Assembly (NCBI GenBank): GCA_903879765.1
Contig: CAIRMS010000242.1
Location: 1 to 18,569, forward strand
Origin: an uncultured Flavobacteriales bacterium
Lineage (GTDB): Bacteria; Bacteroidota; Bacteroidia; Flavobacteriales_D; Crocinitomicaceae
Direction of reading: 5' to 3'
DNA length: 18,569 nt
Shown: positions 1 through 7,258 of the stretch, in pieces
How the letters are laid out: every line of letters starts with the position of its first letter
Numbering within the stretch: the stretch's first letter is position 1
Made by a program: the position numbers and the translations under genes
The notes under the pieces: model-generated
Seen by the model: the letters and a program-made list of their open reading frames with translations, nothing else
Told to the model about the DNA's origin: nothing
Database searches by the model: none

Positions 1-384
1 AAATAAAACACTTGCAAGAAATTCAATGAGTAACACGGACATTGGAAATAAAAAGTAGCCATCGATATAGTAAAATCGAATAAGTCCACTGATCAAAAAG
101 AACAGAGAACAACTCAATTCAGCAATGAAAATTCGCTTGAGGTCCTCTGTCGATGTATACCTAACGAGTCCTTTTTGAATTTGAAACAACTGAAAAACAA
201 GAAGTTTAACCACGATGAAAAGCCATAGTGATTTGGATAAAACTTCCCACTCAGATTGAATTAAAGAAAAATCCGCTTTGAGGTCAAAGCGGATTAAATA
301 GGCAAATGCAATCGCACATAGATGGATGAATAAGTCTAAAGAAGTGACCACCCATCTTGGCGTATTTTGTTTCAGTTTAAGCAC
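1..384 (-). CDS. CapD/WbpM/PglF-type membrane nucleotide-sugar dehydratase, N-terminal fragment (runs off window)
   Basis: An open frame of 128 codons runs off the left edge. It is the N-terminal membrane domain of the FlaA1/CapD/WbpM/PglF family. These inner-membrane proteins carry a cytoplasmic SDR domain that dehydrates or epimerises UDP-sugars for surface polysaccharide or glycan synthesis; that domain would lie outside the window. Visible signatures are NTPRW at residues 7-11, YLIRFD at about 29-34, and a GLVRYTSTEDLKRIF stretch at about 72-86 matching the family's G-x-x-RY-x-S-x-x-D-L-x-R-I motif. Four hydrophobic segments lie near residues 13-32, 52-68, 88-104 and 112-128. The start is GTG: no ATG lies between it and an in-frame upstream TAA, and a later start would cut NTPRW. 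It follows the cargo gene by 28 nt on the same strand. Confidence 0.82.
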   Translation of the reverse strand, partial: MLKLKQNTPRWVVTSLDLFIHLCAIAFAYLIRFDLKADFSLIQSEWEVLSKSLWLFIVVKLLVFQLFQIQKGLVRYTSTEDLKRIFIAELSCSLFFLISGLIRFYYIDGYFLFPMSVLLIEFLASVLF

Positions 385-412
385 GCGTAAAGATAGCGAT
401 TCTTATGGATTA

Positions 413-2674
413 TTATGGGCGAACCAAGGTAACATTTCCGTGTTTCATGATTTCGTTTCCTCCATTTGAAACTGCTTTGACGATATAAAAATAGACACCT
501 TCCAAAACATCATCTCCCGCTTCATCTTTTCCATCCCACATGAAGGCAGGATTGTCGTATTCTCGAACTACTTGGCCCCATCTATTTAAAATGGTACAAT
601 TAAATGTTTTGATGCCACCAAAAAAGAGCAACTGGAAAAAATCATTATTACCGTCATTATTTGGTGTGAATACGTTTGGTAATTCAAGGTCGCAGAAATA
701 GAATTCAATTGAGGCTGTATCGATGGAAACACCACACATGTTAGAAGCGGTAACAATGTATTCATATAAGGAATCTGGGGCACTTGCCAGGGCACTTACG
801 CTAATGGAAGTAGTTGTTTCCCCAGTTGACCAGACATAGTCCATATTTTGTGGTTGTAGAATGGCCGCTATTGTTAATGTTTCCCCTACACACAAAGTCG
901 TATCAAGTACTTTTGTATATGGATCTGCAACAAACGTTAATTCAAAAGTTTCGGTGAAGTTACACACGCTATCTGTCAAAGTAATGGAATAAATTCCTGC
1001 AGTATCTGCAACGATTGTCGGATTTTGACCAGCTGCATTGGAGAAATTAATCAATGGTGAATCGGAAGTCCAATTTGTTCCAGTGTAGGATAACACTCCA
1101 TTAACTTGCAATGTCAAATTACAAAGTACCGTATCTTGAAGTGGTGCAATTGGCGCTGGAATGGAATCAACAGTCACAAGAACGCTGTCCACGCAACCGA
1201 TTTCATCCACAACAAGTAAAGAGTAATCCCCACTTTGAAGTCCAGTAAATGTTCCTGTTGCATTAAAAGAAACTAACGTAGGACCTTGGTAAAGTACAAA
1301 AGAGTAGGGAGTGACTCCCAATGATGTCGAGGATGTTACTCCACCATCAGAAAGGCTACAAAACTCTAGTGTTGAACTAACATTGTCTATGTTCGGATTT
1401 GTAGATGGGAAAATTTCAATGGATTCCGTATCAAAACAACCATTTTGATCTTCAACATAAATTGGATAAACTCCCGGAGCAAGATTAATAAAGTTATTTG
1501 CTGCAGAGAATGTTACTCCATTGTCAATACTATACTGGAAGTTTGGAGTTCCTCCCGCAACATCAAAGTCAATTGTTCCATTGTCTAATCCACAGGTGGT
1601 GGTGACCGAGGTCAGGTTCGTGATTTGAAGGGAATCAACTCCATCTAAAATGGCTATCATTGTATCAGAGCAGTTGTTCTGATCAACCATAATTACAGTA
1701 TATGCTGCGGTATCTAAATTTGTAAAGTTTCCGTTTGGTTGAAATGCAGCTCCAATTGAATAGGTGTATCCACCTGCGCCTCCTGAGGAAGTAGCAGTTA
1801 AACTTCCATTTATACTACCACAAGTCGGATTAATTGTCGTTACGGAATCAATTTGAGGATAACTCACAGAAATCGAAATGGTGTCATAACACGTACTAAT
1901 GCTGTCTGTCATCATGACGATGTATGAAGTAGTTCCTGTTGGACTTACTGGTGTTGGATTGTTACCGGTATAAACTCCAGCTGGATAAGAATAATTATCA
2001 TGAAGCCAAGTAATCGTATAGTTCGGAACGGTCGCTGTAATCATAATATTGTCTAGACCCCAGTGGTCATATGGCGCACCAGATACTGCCAATTGTGTCC
2101 ATCTAAATTGAGTGGAAGTTGTTTGTGCAGCAGCTGGAATGGGTAAACAATAGTTTTGCCAAGATGTCATAAGTGGATCATACCCACCCAATGGACTCCA
2201 GTAATTCATCGTTGTCCAAGAAAGTCCAGCATCCGTAGAATATTGAACATAAACTCCTTCACTCGCCAAATCTGGTCCTTCACATGGAGAGGCTTGTGCT
2301 TGAATTGCATAACGCATATCAAAACAAACTTGTCCGCCAGAAGAAACATCTAATGGAATGGTTGTCATTTCACGAGGAGCAACAGATTGATTTCCCATCC
2401 ACATAAAGTCAGTTCCATCTAACGAAGGTACACCACACGTGTTATTTGCGATGGTTACTACTTGAGAGAATTGCCAACCAATAGGTTGACCACTATTAAA
2501 TGTTTCACCAAAGGCAACTTGACTTGTTCCGCTGCCATTCACACTAAGAACAGTTGATCCGTTGCATGGAATCACCGTGTTTTGTGCACTTGCAACAACA
2601 GTACATTGTGCATAAATGGATTGTGACGTTCCAATGAGTAATGCTAAAGAAACGAGTAGTGAGTTTAATTTCAT
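413..2674 (-). CDS. Secreted multidomain protein with T9SS type B (gliding-associated) C-terminal sorting domain
   Basis: This is a 753-residue cell-surface or secreted protein. A signal peptide (about 1-22, ending YAQ) precedes a region at about 52-212 resembling a reelin-type jelly-roll: GVYVQYSTDAGLSWT at 140-154 and WGLDNI at 205-210. Three SprB-like repeats of about 75 residues follow (about 275-345, 350-425, 430-505), each with an early Cys and a D-x-x-x-C near the end. Two Ig/PKD-like segments come next (about 510-655). Residues 664-753 are a CHU_C/type B sorting domain: LPNVFTPNNDGNNDFF, NRWGQVV, W-DGKD, and GVYFYIVKA. Family knowledge says such domains direct export through T9SS. Start ATG is 5 nt after the stop of the 133-residue secreted protein, so the two are probably co-transcribed. 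Its specific role (adhesin or other) is not readable. Type B cargos often sit beside a PorP/SprF gene; none is seen here. Confidence 0.9.
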   Translation of the reverse strand: MKLNSLLVSLALLIGTSQSIYAQCTVVASAQNTVIPCNGSTVLSVNGSGTSQVAFGETFNSGQPIGWQFSQVVTIANNTCGVPSLDGTDFMWMGNQSVAPREMTTIPLDVSSGGQVCFDMRYAIQAQASPCEGPDLASEGVYVQYSTDAGLSWTTMNYWSPLGGYDPLMTSWQNYCLPIPAAAQTTSTQFRWTQLAVSGAPYDHWGLDNIMITATVPNYTITWLHDNYSYPAGVYTGNNPTPVSPTGTTSYIVMMTDSISTCYDTISISVSYPQIDSVTTINPTCGSINGSLTATSSGGAGGYTYSIGAAFQPNGNFTNLDTAAYTVIMVDQNNCSDTMIAILDGVDSLQITNLTSVTTTCGLDNGTIDFDVAGGTPNFQYSIDNGVTFSAANNFINLAPGVYPIYVEDQNGCFDTESIEIFPSTNPNIDNVSSTLEFCSLSDGGVTSSTSLGVTPYSFVLYQGPTLVSFNATGTFTGLQSGDYSLLVVDEIGCVDSVLVTVDSIPAPIAPLQDTVLCNLTLQVNGVLSYTGTNWTSDSPLINFSNAAGQNPTIVADTAGIYSITLTDSVCNFTETFELTFVADPYTKVLDTTLCVGETLTIAAILQPQNMDYVWSTGETTTSISVSALASAPDSLYEYIVTASNMCGVSIDTASIEFYFCDLELPNVFTPNNDGNNDFFQLLFFGGIKTFNCTILNRWGQVVREYDNPAFMWDGKDEAGDDVLEGVYFYIVKAVSNGGNEIMKHGNVTLVRP

Positions 2675-2679
2675 GGGAA

Positions 2680-3081
2680 TTATTTTACAACAACGTTTTT
2701 GATATTGAAGTCAGTTAACGTTGTTTTCGTCAAATGCGCTGGCATGTGATGGAAAATAGTTAATCCGAAGTGTGTACGGTCTAAACATTCTCCAACCAAT
2801 ACTTCTTTGGGCTGTAATGTTTGAGTGTAGGTATATTCTTCTTTATCACACGTTGCGCAAACGTCATCATAGAATAACTCGAAACTGTAAGTAACCGTTT
2901 TAACAGTATTTGTTTCGTTTTCAATCGTCAATTGAATCAGGTCTGATTCATATCCTTGAGCAGGAATGTTACAATTGATTTGTTTTGTAGTGATTTTAAT
3001 TCCGTTAGATTCAATGTTTTTTTGAGCATTTAATCCGAATCCCAAAAAACAAACGGCTAGAATAGATAGGTTTAATTTCAT
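2680..3081 (-). CDS. Small secreted protein with four mature cysteines, function unknown
   Basis: I do not recognise this 133-residue protein. Residues 1-20 form a signal peptide (MKLN, hydrophobic core, ending LNAQ), so it is probably periplasmic or secreted. There is no lipobox: the Cys at 11 lies inside the hydrophobic core. The mature part has cysteines at 37, 75, 78 and 99, with a CATC pair at 75-78, and alternating hydrophobic/polar stretches suggesting a small beta-sandwich. It sits 5 nt upstream of the T9SS cargo gene on the same strand, which suggests one transcript and perhaps a related envelope role, but that is inference. It diverges from the CYTH gene across 87 bp. Confidence 0.8.
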   Translation of the reverse strand: MKLNLSILAVCFLGFGLNAQKNIESNGIKITTKQINCNIPAQGYESDLIQLTIENETNTVKTVTYSFELFYDDVCATCDKEEYTYTQTLQPKEVLVGECLDRTHFGLTIFHHMPAHLTKTTLTDFNIKNVVVK

Positions 3082-3134
3082 TATAGGTACTTTAAAATTT
3101 CACATCGTTTGACGCAATAACATCCATTAAGTTG

Positions 3135-3142
3135 CATCTTTG
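3135..3142 (+). promoter_or_regulatory. Candidate -7 box (CATCTTTG) for the CYTH gene
   Basis: CATCTTTG matches the Bacteroidota -7 consensus TAnnTTTG except at the first base and ends 26 nt before the ATG. A TTTG at 3108-3111 could be the -33 element, but the 23-nt gap is a little long. The leader is A-rich with no Shine-Dalgarno sequence. Confidence 0.4.
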
Positions 3143-3168
3143 GTAAAAATAGTAGAAAAAAATTAAAA

Positions 3169-3618
3169 ATGCTCGAAATTGAACGCAAGTATCTGTTAAA
3201 TTCAGATGAATGGAAACAAGAAGATATTCAGTCTGTTTCTCTGATTAAACAAGCATATTTATTTGAGGATCAGGGTAAGTCAGTTCGAATCAGGATAAAA
3301 TCAGATGAAGCTTTTCTCACCATTAAAATGGGGCAAGGCTTAGTAAGGAATGAATATGAATTTTCAATCCCTGTTTCAGATGCAGAGGAGATGATTCTTA
3401 ACGCGTCACTTTTGTGTTTGGAAAAAATTCGCTACGTGATCAATCACCGCAATAATTTATGGGAAATAGATGAATTTAAGGGGAAATACGAAGGATTAGT
3501 TTTGGCAGAAATCGAATTAGCGAATGAACATGACAAAATCGAATTGCCTAAGTGGATAGGGGCAGAGGTGACAAATGACCCGGCTTATTTGAATGTGAAT
3601 TTGTTTAAAGGATTATAG
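3169..3618 (+). CDS. CYTH-domain / triphosphate tunnel metalloenzyme
   Basis: This is a single-domain CYTH protein of 149 residues. It begins MLEIERKYLL, which contains the family ExExK signature (E3, E5, K7). The expected basic and acidic tunnel strands follow: VRIRIK, FLTIKMG, NEYEF, KIRYVI, WEIDEFKGKYEGLVLAEIEL. Short bacterial members of this family usually hydrolyse inorganic tripolyphosphate or nucleoside triphosphates using divalent metal ions in the cytosol; the natural substrate here cannot be read. The length fits the compact NeuTTM/CthTTM-like group, and nothing key seems missing. Its stop codon overlaps that of the opposing gene (TTATAG at 3613-3618), so it ends without a separate terminator. 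Confidence 0.9.
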   Translation: MLEIERKYLLNSDEWKQEDIQSVSLIKQAYLFEDQGKSVRIRIKSDEAFLTIKMGQGLVRNEYEFSIPVSDAEEMILNASLLCLEKIRYVINHRNNLWEIDEFKGKYEGLVLAEIELANEHDKIELPKWIGAEVTNDPAYLNVNLFKGL

Positions 3619-3948
3619 GTCCATTTCTTCAGAGTAGAGATCGGATTCTAATAAGTCAACAACAATTAATCCTAGAAAAGCGTTGAAATAAAAGCGAAAT
3701 TGTTCATTGTCTTTAATAATGGGCCATTTACTTTCGTCCTGACAAACCTCAGAGAATTCCCTTCTCAATATTTTTTTTCTGTGCTTCTCAATAATAAGTT
3801 CATCATCCCAGAACTCATCTTCTACCAAGTAAACGGAAGGTTCGGCTTGTGAGTTTATAAATAGTTCTTCGTAACTGTTTTGTGTTGCCCATTGTTGAAA
3901 GTTTTCCGTTGGGAAAATGACGATTTGTCCACGATTTAAGATGTTCAT
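3613..3948 (-). CDS. Acidic cytosolic protein, unknown function
   Basis: I do not recognise this 111-residue protein. It has no signal peptide and no membrane segment, and it is rich in Glu and Asp (for example EDEFWDDE near residues 43-50 and a SDLYSEEMDL tail). Its ATG overlaps the TGA of the upstream lipoprotein gene by 4 nt (ATGA), so the two are very likely co-translated. Its 3' end overlaps the CYTH gene tail to tail by 6 nt. Reality is supported by the ATGA coupling and by the gene filling the space exactly. Pairing of an exported lipoprotein with a small acidic cytosolic partner is notable, but no function follows from it. Confidence 0.7.
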   Translation of the reverse strand: MNILNRGQIVIFPTENFQQWATQNSYEELFINSQAEPSVYLVEDEFWDDELIIEKHRKKILRREFSEVCQDESKWPIIKDNEQFRFYFNAFLGLIVVDLLESDLYSEEMDL

Positions 3949-4574
3949 TGAGCTGGGATTAGAATTAATTTATTTTTATCCAGTTGATACCAAAGTGCTT
4001 CCTTGTTCTTTACTTGATGACAAATGTAGATGAATTTCACTTTTTTCTCTGTCCGTTGAATCAATCTAATCCATTTTAATGGGTCAATTTTGGTGTCACT
4101 TTTAATCACATGGATACTCTGATTGGTGCAAATAAAAAAGATATTTTTCGGAAAAATATTCATGCGATTGTAAATGCGGATAGCTAAATTACGTTGACAA
4201 AACTCTTTATCGAACCAATTGTAAAAGTTGTTTTTGACATTAACGGAATCTGTTTTAAATCGCGCGAATTGATGTTTGAAAGAATGATTGTTTGAGTCAA
4301 TTAAGTGATACATGGCTGATTCCAAATAATTGAACTCATGAAAAAAGAAGCGATTGGAATCGTTTTCGATGAATTGAATGTTTAAATCAACAGAGTCTTG
4401 ATTATAGATGGTGAAAAGGGTGTCTTTCCAAGAATCTATTGGTATCATTTTCTTTTTTTGCTGATAACTTGATTTTGATCGAATAGTATCCAAATCCTTC
4501 ATCTTTCCGGATTTATTTTCCGAACAAGCTACTAGTAATAGTATGGAGAAGAAAAAAGTTAGTCGTTTTAGCAT
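3945..4574 (-). CDS. Predicted lipoprotein, unknown function
   Basis: The frame is open from 4628, but I place the start at 4574. From there the protein opens with a clean lipoprotein signal (MLKRL, hydrophobic core, lipobox LVAC, acylated Cys at 17), giving 209 residues. The longer version adds 18 non-hydrophobic residues before the signal peptide and would run through the divergent promoter region. A TAAATTCG octamer lies 17 nt upstream of the chosen ATG. The mature part is basic and mixed alpha/beta, with Asn- and Lys-rich stretches; I recognise no domain. The stop overlaps the start of the 111-residue gene (ATGA), so the two form an operon. It is probably an envelope lipoprotein found mainly in close relatives, which is inference. 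Confidence 0.75.
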   Translation of the reverse strand: MLKRLTFFFSILLLVACSENKSGKMKDLDTIRSKSSYQQKKKMIPIDSWKDTLFTIYNQDSVDLNIQFIENDSNRFFFHEFNYLESAMYHLIDSNNHSFKHQFARFKTDSVNVKNNFYNWFDKEFCQRNLAIRIYNRMNIFPKNIFFICTNQSIHVIKSDTKIDPLKWIRLIQRTEKKVKFIYICHQVKNKEALWYQLDKNKLILIPAQ

Positions 4575-4591
4575 TGCAAAATGTGTTTTTT

Positions 4592-4599
4592 CGAATTTA
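4592..4599 (-). promoter_or_regulatory. Candidate -7 box (TAAATTCG) for the minus-strand lipoprotein gene
   Basis: On the minus strand TAAATTCG matches TAnnTTTG with one change (T to C at position 7), 17 nt before the ATG at 4574. It supports the shorter start. No clear -33 element was found at the usual distance. Confidence 0.35.
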
Positions 4600-4615
4600 T
4601 CAAGATGATTTTCTG

Positions 4616-4623
4616 TAAATTTG
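4616..4623 (+). promoter_or_regulatory. Candidate -7 box (TAAATTTG) for the plus-strand lipoprotein gene
   Basis: TAAATTTG is an exact match to the Bacteroidota -7 consensus TAnnTTTG and lies 16 nt before the ATG at 4640. With the minus-strand box at 4592-4599 it forms a compact divergent promoter region of about 65 bp. The -33 element is weak (TTCG at 4590-4593). Confidence 0.5.
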
Positions 4624-4639
4624 AACAAAATTACGCAAA

Positions 4640-5188
4640 ATGAAACATTTCTTTTTATTCCTTTCCTTAGCTACTGTTTTAATTTCATGTGGCGTTAAAG
4701 TTCCTTATACCACACAAATTCGAGATGAGTTTACATTGGACTCTGATGAAAAAATGCGTCAAGTTCAGTTTTATACTTCTCACACGATTATTCTGAATCA
4801 AGAGAAAAGAGATGATAGTCAAAATACAACTCAAAATGGAACACTCGTAGCTAGTTCAAGTAGTGAACGCGAAAGCATTGTTATTCCTGGGATGACAAAA
4901 TGTATTTTTGAAGGATTTGGTCCCAAAGGAGAGGTTCAAGTTCGCTTTGAAGTTGGTGACGGTAAACTCTTGACATTTGCAACGAAAACAGAAGGAAGCT
5001 CCGTTAAGCGTTACTATTTTGACGCTGATTGGAATAGCCAAGGTGGTCCGAAAATTAAATATGGTGAGAACACCTACAAAATTGATTTGATGCGCGGTGC
5101 TCCACGCTCAGCACATTTGTTAGTTGTGAAAAAACGTTTGCAAAAAACAAAACGCAAAGAACGCGTCGTTCGTGGATTGAAAGTATAA
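4640..5188 (+). CDS. Predicted lipoprotein, unknown function
   Basis: This 182-residue protein starts MKHFF, has a hydrophobic core and a lipobox LISC with the acylated Cys at 17, so it is an envelope lipoprotein. The mature part is hydrophilic. It includes a Ser/Glu-rich patch (SSSSERES near 73-80), probable beta strands at about 85-150, and a strongly basic C-terminal tail (KKRLQKTKRKERVVRGLKV). I recognise no named domain. It has its own TAAATTTG promoter box. It precedes the E1 gene by 69 bp, a gap holding an AT-rich dyad, so it may be a separate unit. The basic tail could bind anionic cell-wall or lipid head groups, which is speculation. Confidence 0.75.
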   Translation: MKHFFLFLSLATVLISCGVKVPYTTQIRDEFTLDSDEKMRQVQFYTSHTIILNQEKRDDSQNTTQNGTLVASSSSERESIVIPGMTKCIFEGFGPKGEVQVRFEVGDGKLLTFATKTEGSSVKRYYFDADWNSQGGPKIKYGENTYKIDLMRGAPRSAHLLVVKKRLQKTKRKERVVRGLKV

Positions 5189-5231
5189 TTCCCTCAGCCT
5201 AACTTTCAACCATATCTTCCATTCATTATCC

Positions 5232-5251
5232 AATTTTATTGGAATAAAATT
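5232..5251. repeat. 20-bp AT-rich inverted repeat just upstream of the E1 gene
   Basis: AATTTTATT and AATAAAATT are perfect 9-base arms around a GG centre, ending 6 nt before the E1 ATG. The arms are entirely A/T, so a hairpin would be weak. A protein-binding site (operator) is a more natural reading than a terminator, because there is no G/C stem or T-tract. Chance occurrence is possible in AT-rich DNA. Confidence 0.45.
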
Positions 5252-5257
5252 TTACGC

Positions 5258-7243
5258 ATGCCACAAATTGCATTCAACAGAGAAGGATTCTCAGATGATG
5301 AGTTAAAAGAAATTTACATGAAGTTAGTCCGTCCGAGACTAATTGAAGAAAAAATGCTCATTTTACTGCGTCAAGGGAAAATTACGAAATGGTTTTCTGG
5401 TTGGGGACAAGAAGGCATTTCAGTTGGATGTGCGTTTGCCATGAATGAGGATGAATACATTCTTCCCATGCACAGAAACTTAGGTGTATTTACAACACGT
5501 AATATTCCTTTAAATCGCTTGTTTTCTCAGTTTCAAGGGAAATTAAATGGTTACACGAAAGGACGTGACCGAAGTTTTCATTTTGGTACACAAGATCACA
5601 AATTAGTAGGGATGATATCCCATTTAGGTCCCCAATTGGGAATCGCAGATGGAATTGCTCTTGCCAATAAAATCACAAAGAATCAAAAGTCTACAATCGT
5701 ATTTACAGGTGATGGCGGAGCCTCTGAAGGGGATTTTCATGAATCATTAAACGTTGCTGCGGTATGGGATCTACCGGTCATTTTTGCCGTAGAAAACAAT
5801 TGTTGGGGACTATCAACGCCATCTGTTGAGCAGTTTCGTTGCAAACAATTCATTGATAAAGGAATTGGCTATGGAATGAATGCCATTCAAATTGATGGAA
5901 ATAATATTTTAGAGGTTATTCGAACGGTTCGTAAGATAAACGATGAAATTCGTGTCGATCCGAAGCCATATTTATTGGAATTAATGACCTTTCGTATGAG
6001 GGGACACGAAGAATCGTCTGGAACCAAATACTATCCAGAAGGACTTCAGGATGAATGGGAAACAAAAGATCCCGTTTCAAATTACGAAGCTTATTTGCTT
6101 GAACTTGGTTTGCTAAACGAAGAGGAAGTTCTAAGGATTAAAGAGAAAATCAAAGAAGAAATTCAACATGGATTTGATGAAGCGAATGCAGAGCCTGCTA
6201 TTGAAGCAAATCTAGAAACAGAAGTTGATGATTTATTTGCGCCTCACATTCAACAATTGATTCAGGCAACCGGTCAAAAGGAAGAAAAACGCTTTATTGA
6301 CGCCATTCAAGATGCACTAACTCAGTCCATGGAGAAACATCCGGGACTCGTTCTGATGGGACAGGATATTGCAGAATACGGTGGTGCATTTAAAGTGACA
6401 GAGGGACTTGTGGAGAAATTCGGCAAGGACCGTGTTCGAAATACGCCCTTGTGTGAGTCGGCAATTGTAGGAGCTGGTTTAGGTTTGTCTATTTCAGGAA
6501 TGAAGGCAATGGTGGAAATGCAATTCGCTGATTTCGTGACCTGTGGATTTAATCAAATCATCAATAATTTAGCTAAAATGCATTGGCGTTGGGGGCAAAA
6601 TGCAGATGTTGTGGTGCGCATGCCTACGGGTGCAGGTACAGCAGCTGGACCTTTTCACTCACAAAGCAACGAAGCTTGGTTTTTTCATACACCAGGACTT
6701 AAAATTCTTTATCCATCTACACCATATGATGCGAAAGGTTTATTGAATGCAGCATTTGAAGATCCTAATCCGGTGTTGTTTTTTGAGCACAAATTTTTGT
6801 ATCGTAGCTTGAAAGAAGAAATTCCAGCGGATTATTATACGGTCGAAATTGGGAAAGCACGCACGGTTTCAACTGGAACAGATTTAACCATCATTACCTA
6901 TGGTCTTGGGGTACATTGGGCAACAGAAACAATGTCAAAATATCCTGAAATTTCTGCAGAGATTGTTGATTTACGAAGTTTAATGCCTTTGGACAAAGAA
7001 GCTATTTTTCAAGCAGCCAATAAAACAGGGAAAGTAATTGTCTTACATGAAGATTGTTTAACTGGTGGAATTGGTGCTGAGTTGGTTGCATTGATTACGG
7101 AACATTGTTTTGAACAATTAGATGCTCCAGTTTTGCGTGTTGCATCTTTGGATACGCCGGTACCATTTGCAGTGACATTGGAAAAACAATTTTTAGCATC
7201 AGAACGATTAAAAGAAGCCATTGATCGCATTCTGAAGTATTAA
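5258..7243 (+). CDS. Fused alpha/beta E1 component of a 2-oxoacid dehydrogenase complex (likely branched-chain type)
   Basis: This 661-residue protein joins both E1 subunits of a thiamine-diphosphate 2-oxoacid dehydrogenase. Residues about 10-330 are E1-alpha: the ThDP/Mg motif runs from GDGGASEG at 151-158 to NN at 180-181, and a regulatory-type loop RGHEESSGTKYYPEG occupies 248-262. Residues about 343-661 are E1-beta, with E400 in LCESAIVGAG as the likely cofactor-activating Glu, and HSQS at 467-470. E1 decarboxylates the 2-oxoacid and passes the acyl group to lipoyl-E2. Fused E1 proteins of this size are familiar in Bacteroidota and most resemble the 2-oxoisovalerate group, which would supply branched acyl-CoA primers for iso-fatty acids. 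Substrate is inference; pyruvate or other oxoacids are possible. E2 and E3 are not in the window. The stop lies 15 nt before the LtaS-like gene. Confidence 0.92.
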   Translation: MPQIAFNREGFSDDELKEIYMKLVRPRLIEEKMLILLRQGKITKWFSGWGQEGISVGCAFAMNEDEYILPMHRNLGVFTTRNIPLNRLFSQFQGKLNGYTKGRDRSFHFGTQDHKLVGMISHLGPQLGIADGIALANKITKNQKSTIVFTGDGGASEGDFHESLNVAAVWDLPVIFAVENNCWGLSTPSVEQFRCKQFIDKGIGYGMNAIQIDGNNILEVIRTVRKINDEIRVDPKPYLLELMTFRMRGHEESSGTKYYPEGLQDEWETKDPVSNYEAYLLELGLLNEEEVLRIKEKIKEEIQHGFDEANAEPAIEANLETEVDDLFAPHIQQLIQATGQKEEKRFIDAIQDALTQSMEKHPGLVLMGQDIAEYGGAFKVTEGLVEKFGKDRVRNTPLCESAIVGAGLGLSISGMKAMVEMQFADFVTCGFNQIINNLAKMHWRWGQNADVVVRMPTGAGTAAGPFHSQSNEAWFFHTPGLKILYPSTPYDAKGLLNAAFEDPNPVLFFEHKFLYRSLKEEIPADYYTVEIGKARTVSTGTDLTIITYGLGVHWATETMSKYPEISAEIVDLRSLMPLDKEAIFQAANKTGKVIVLHEDCLTGGIGAELVALITEHCFEQLDAPVLRVASLDTPVPFAVTLEKQFLASERLKEAIDRILKY

Positions 7244-7258
7244 TTCCAAGATTCGAAC

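Noticed and set aside
4575..4628. 18-residue extension of the minus-strand lipoprotein
   Set aside because: It would bury the lipoprotein signal peptide behind a hydrophilic stretch and overlap promoter sequence.
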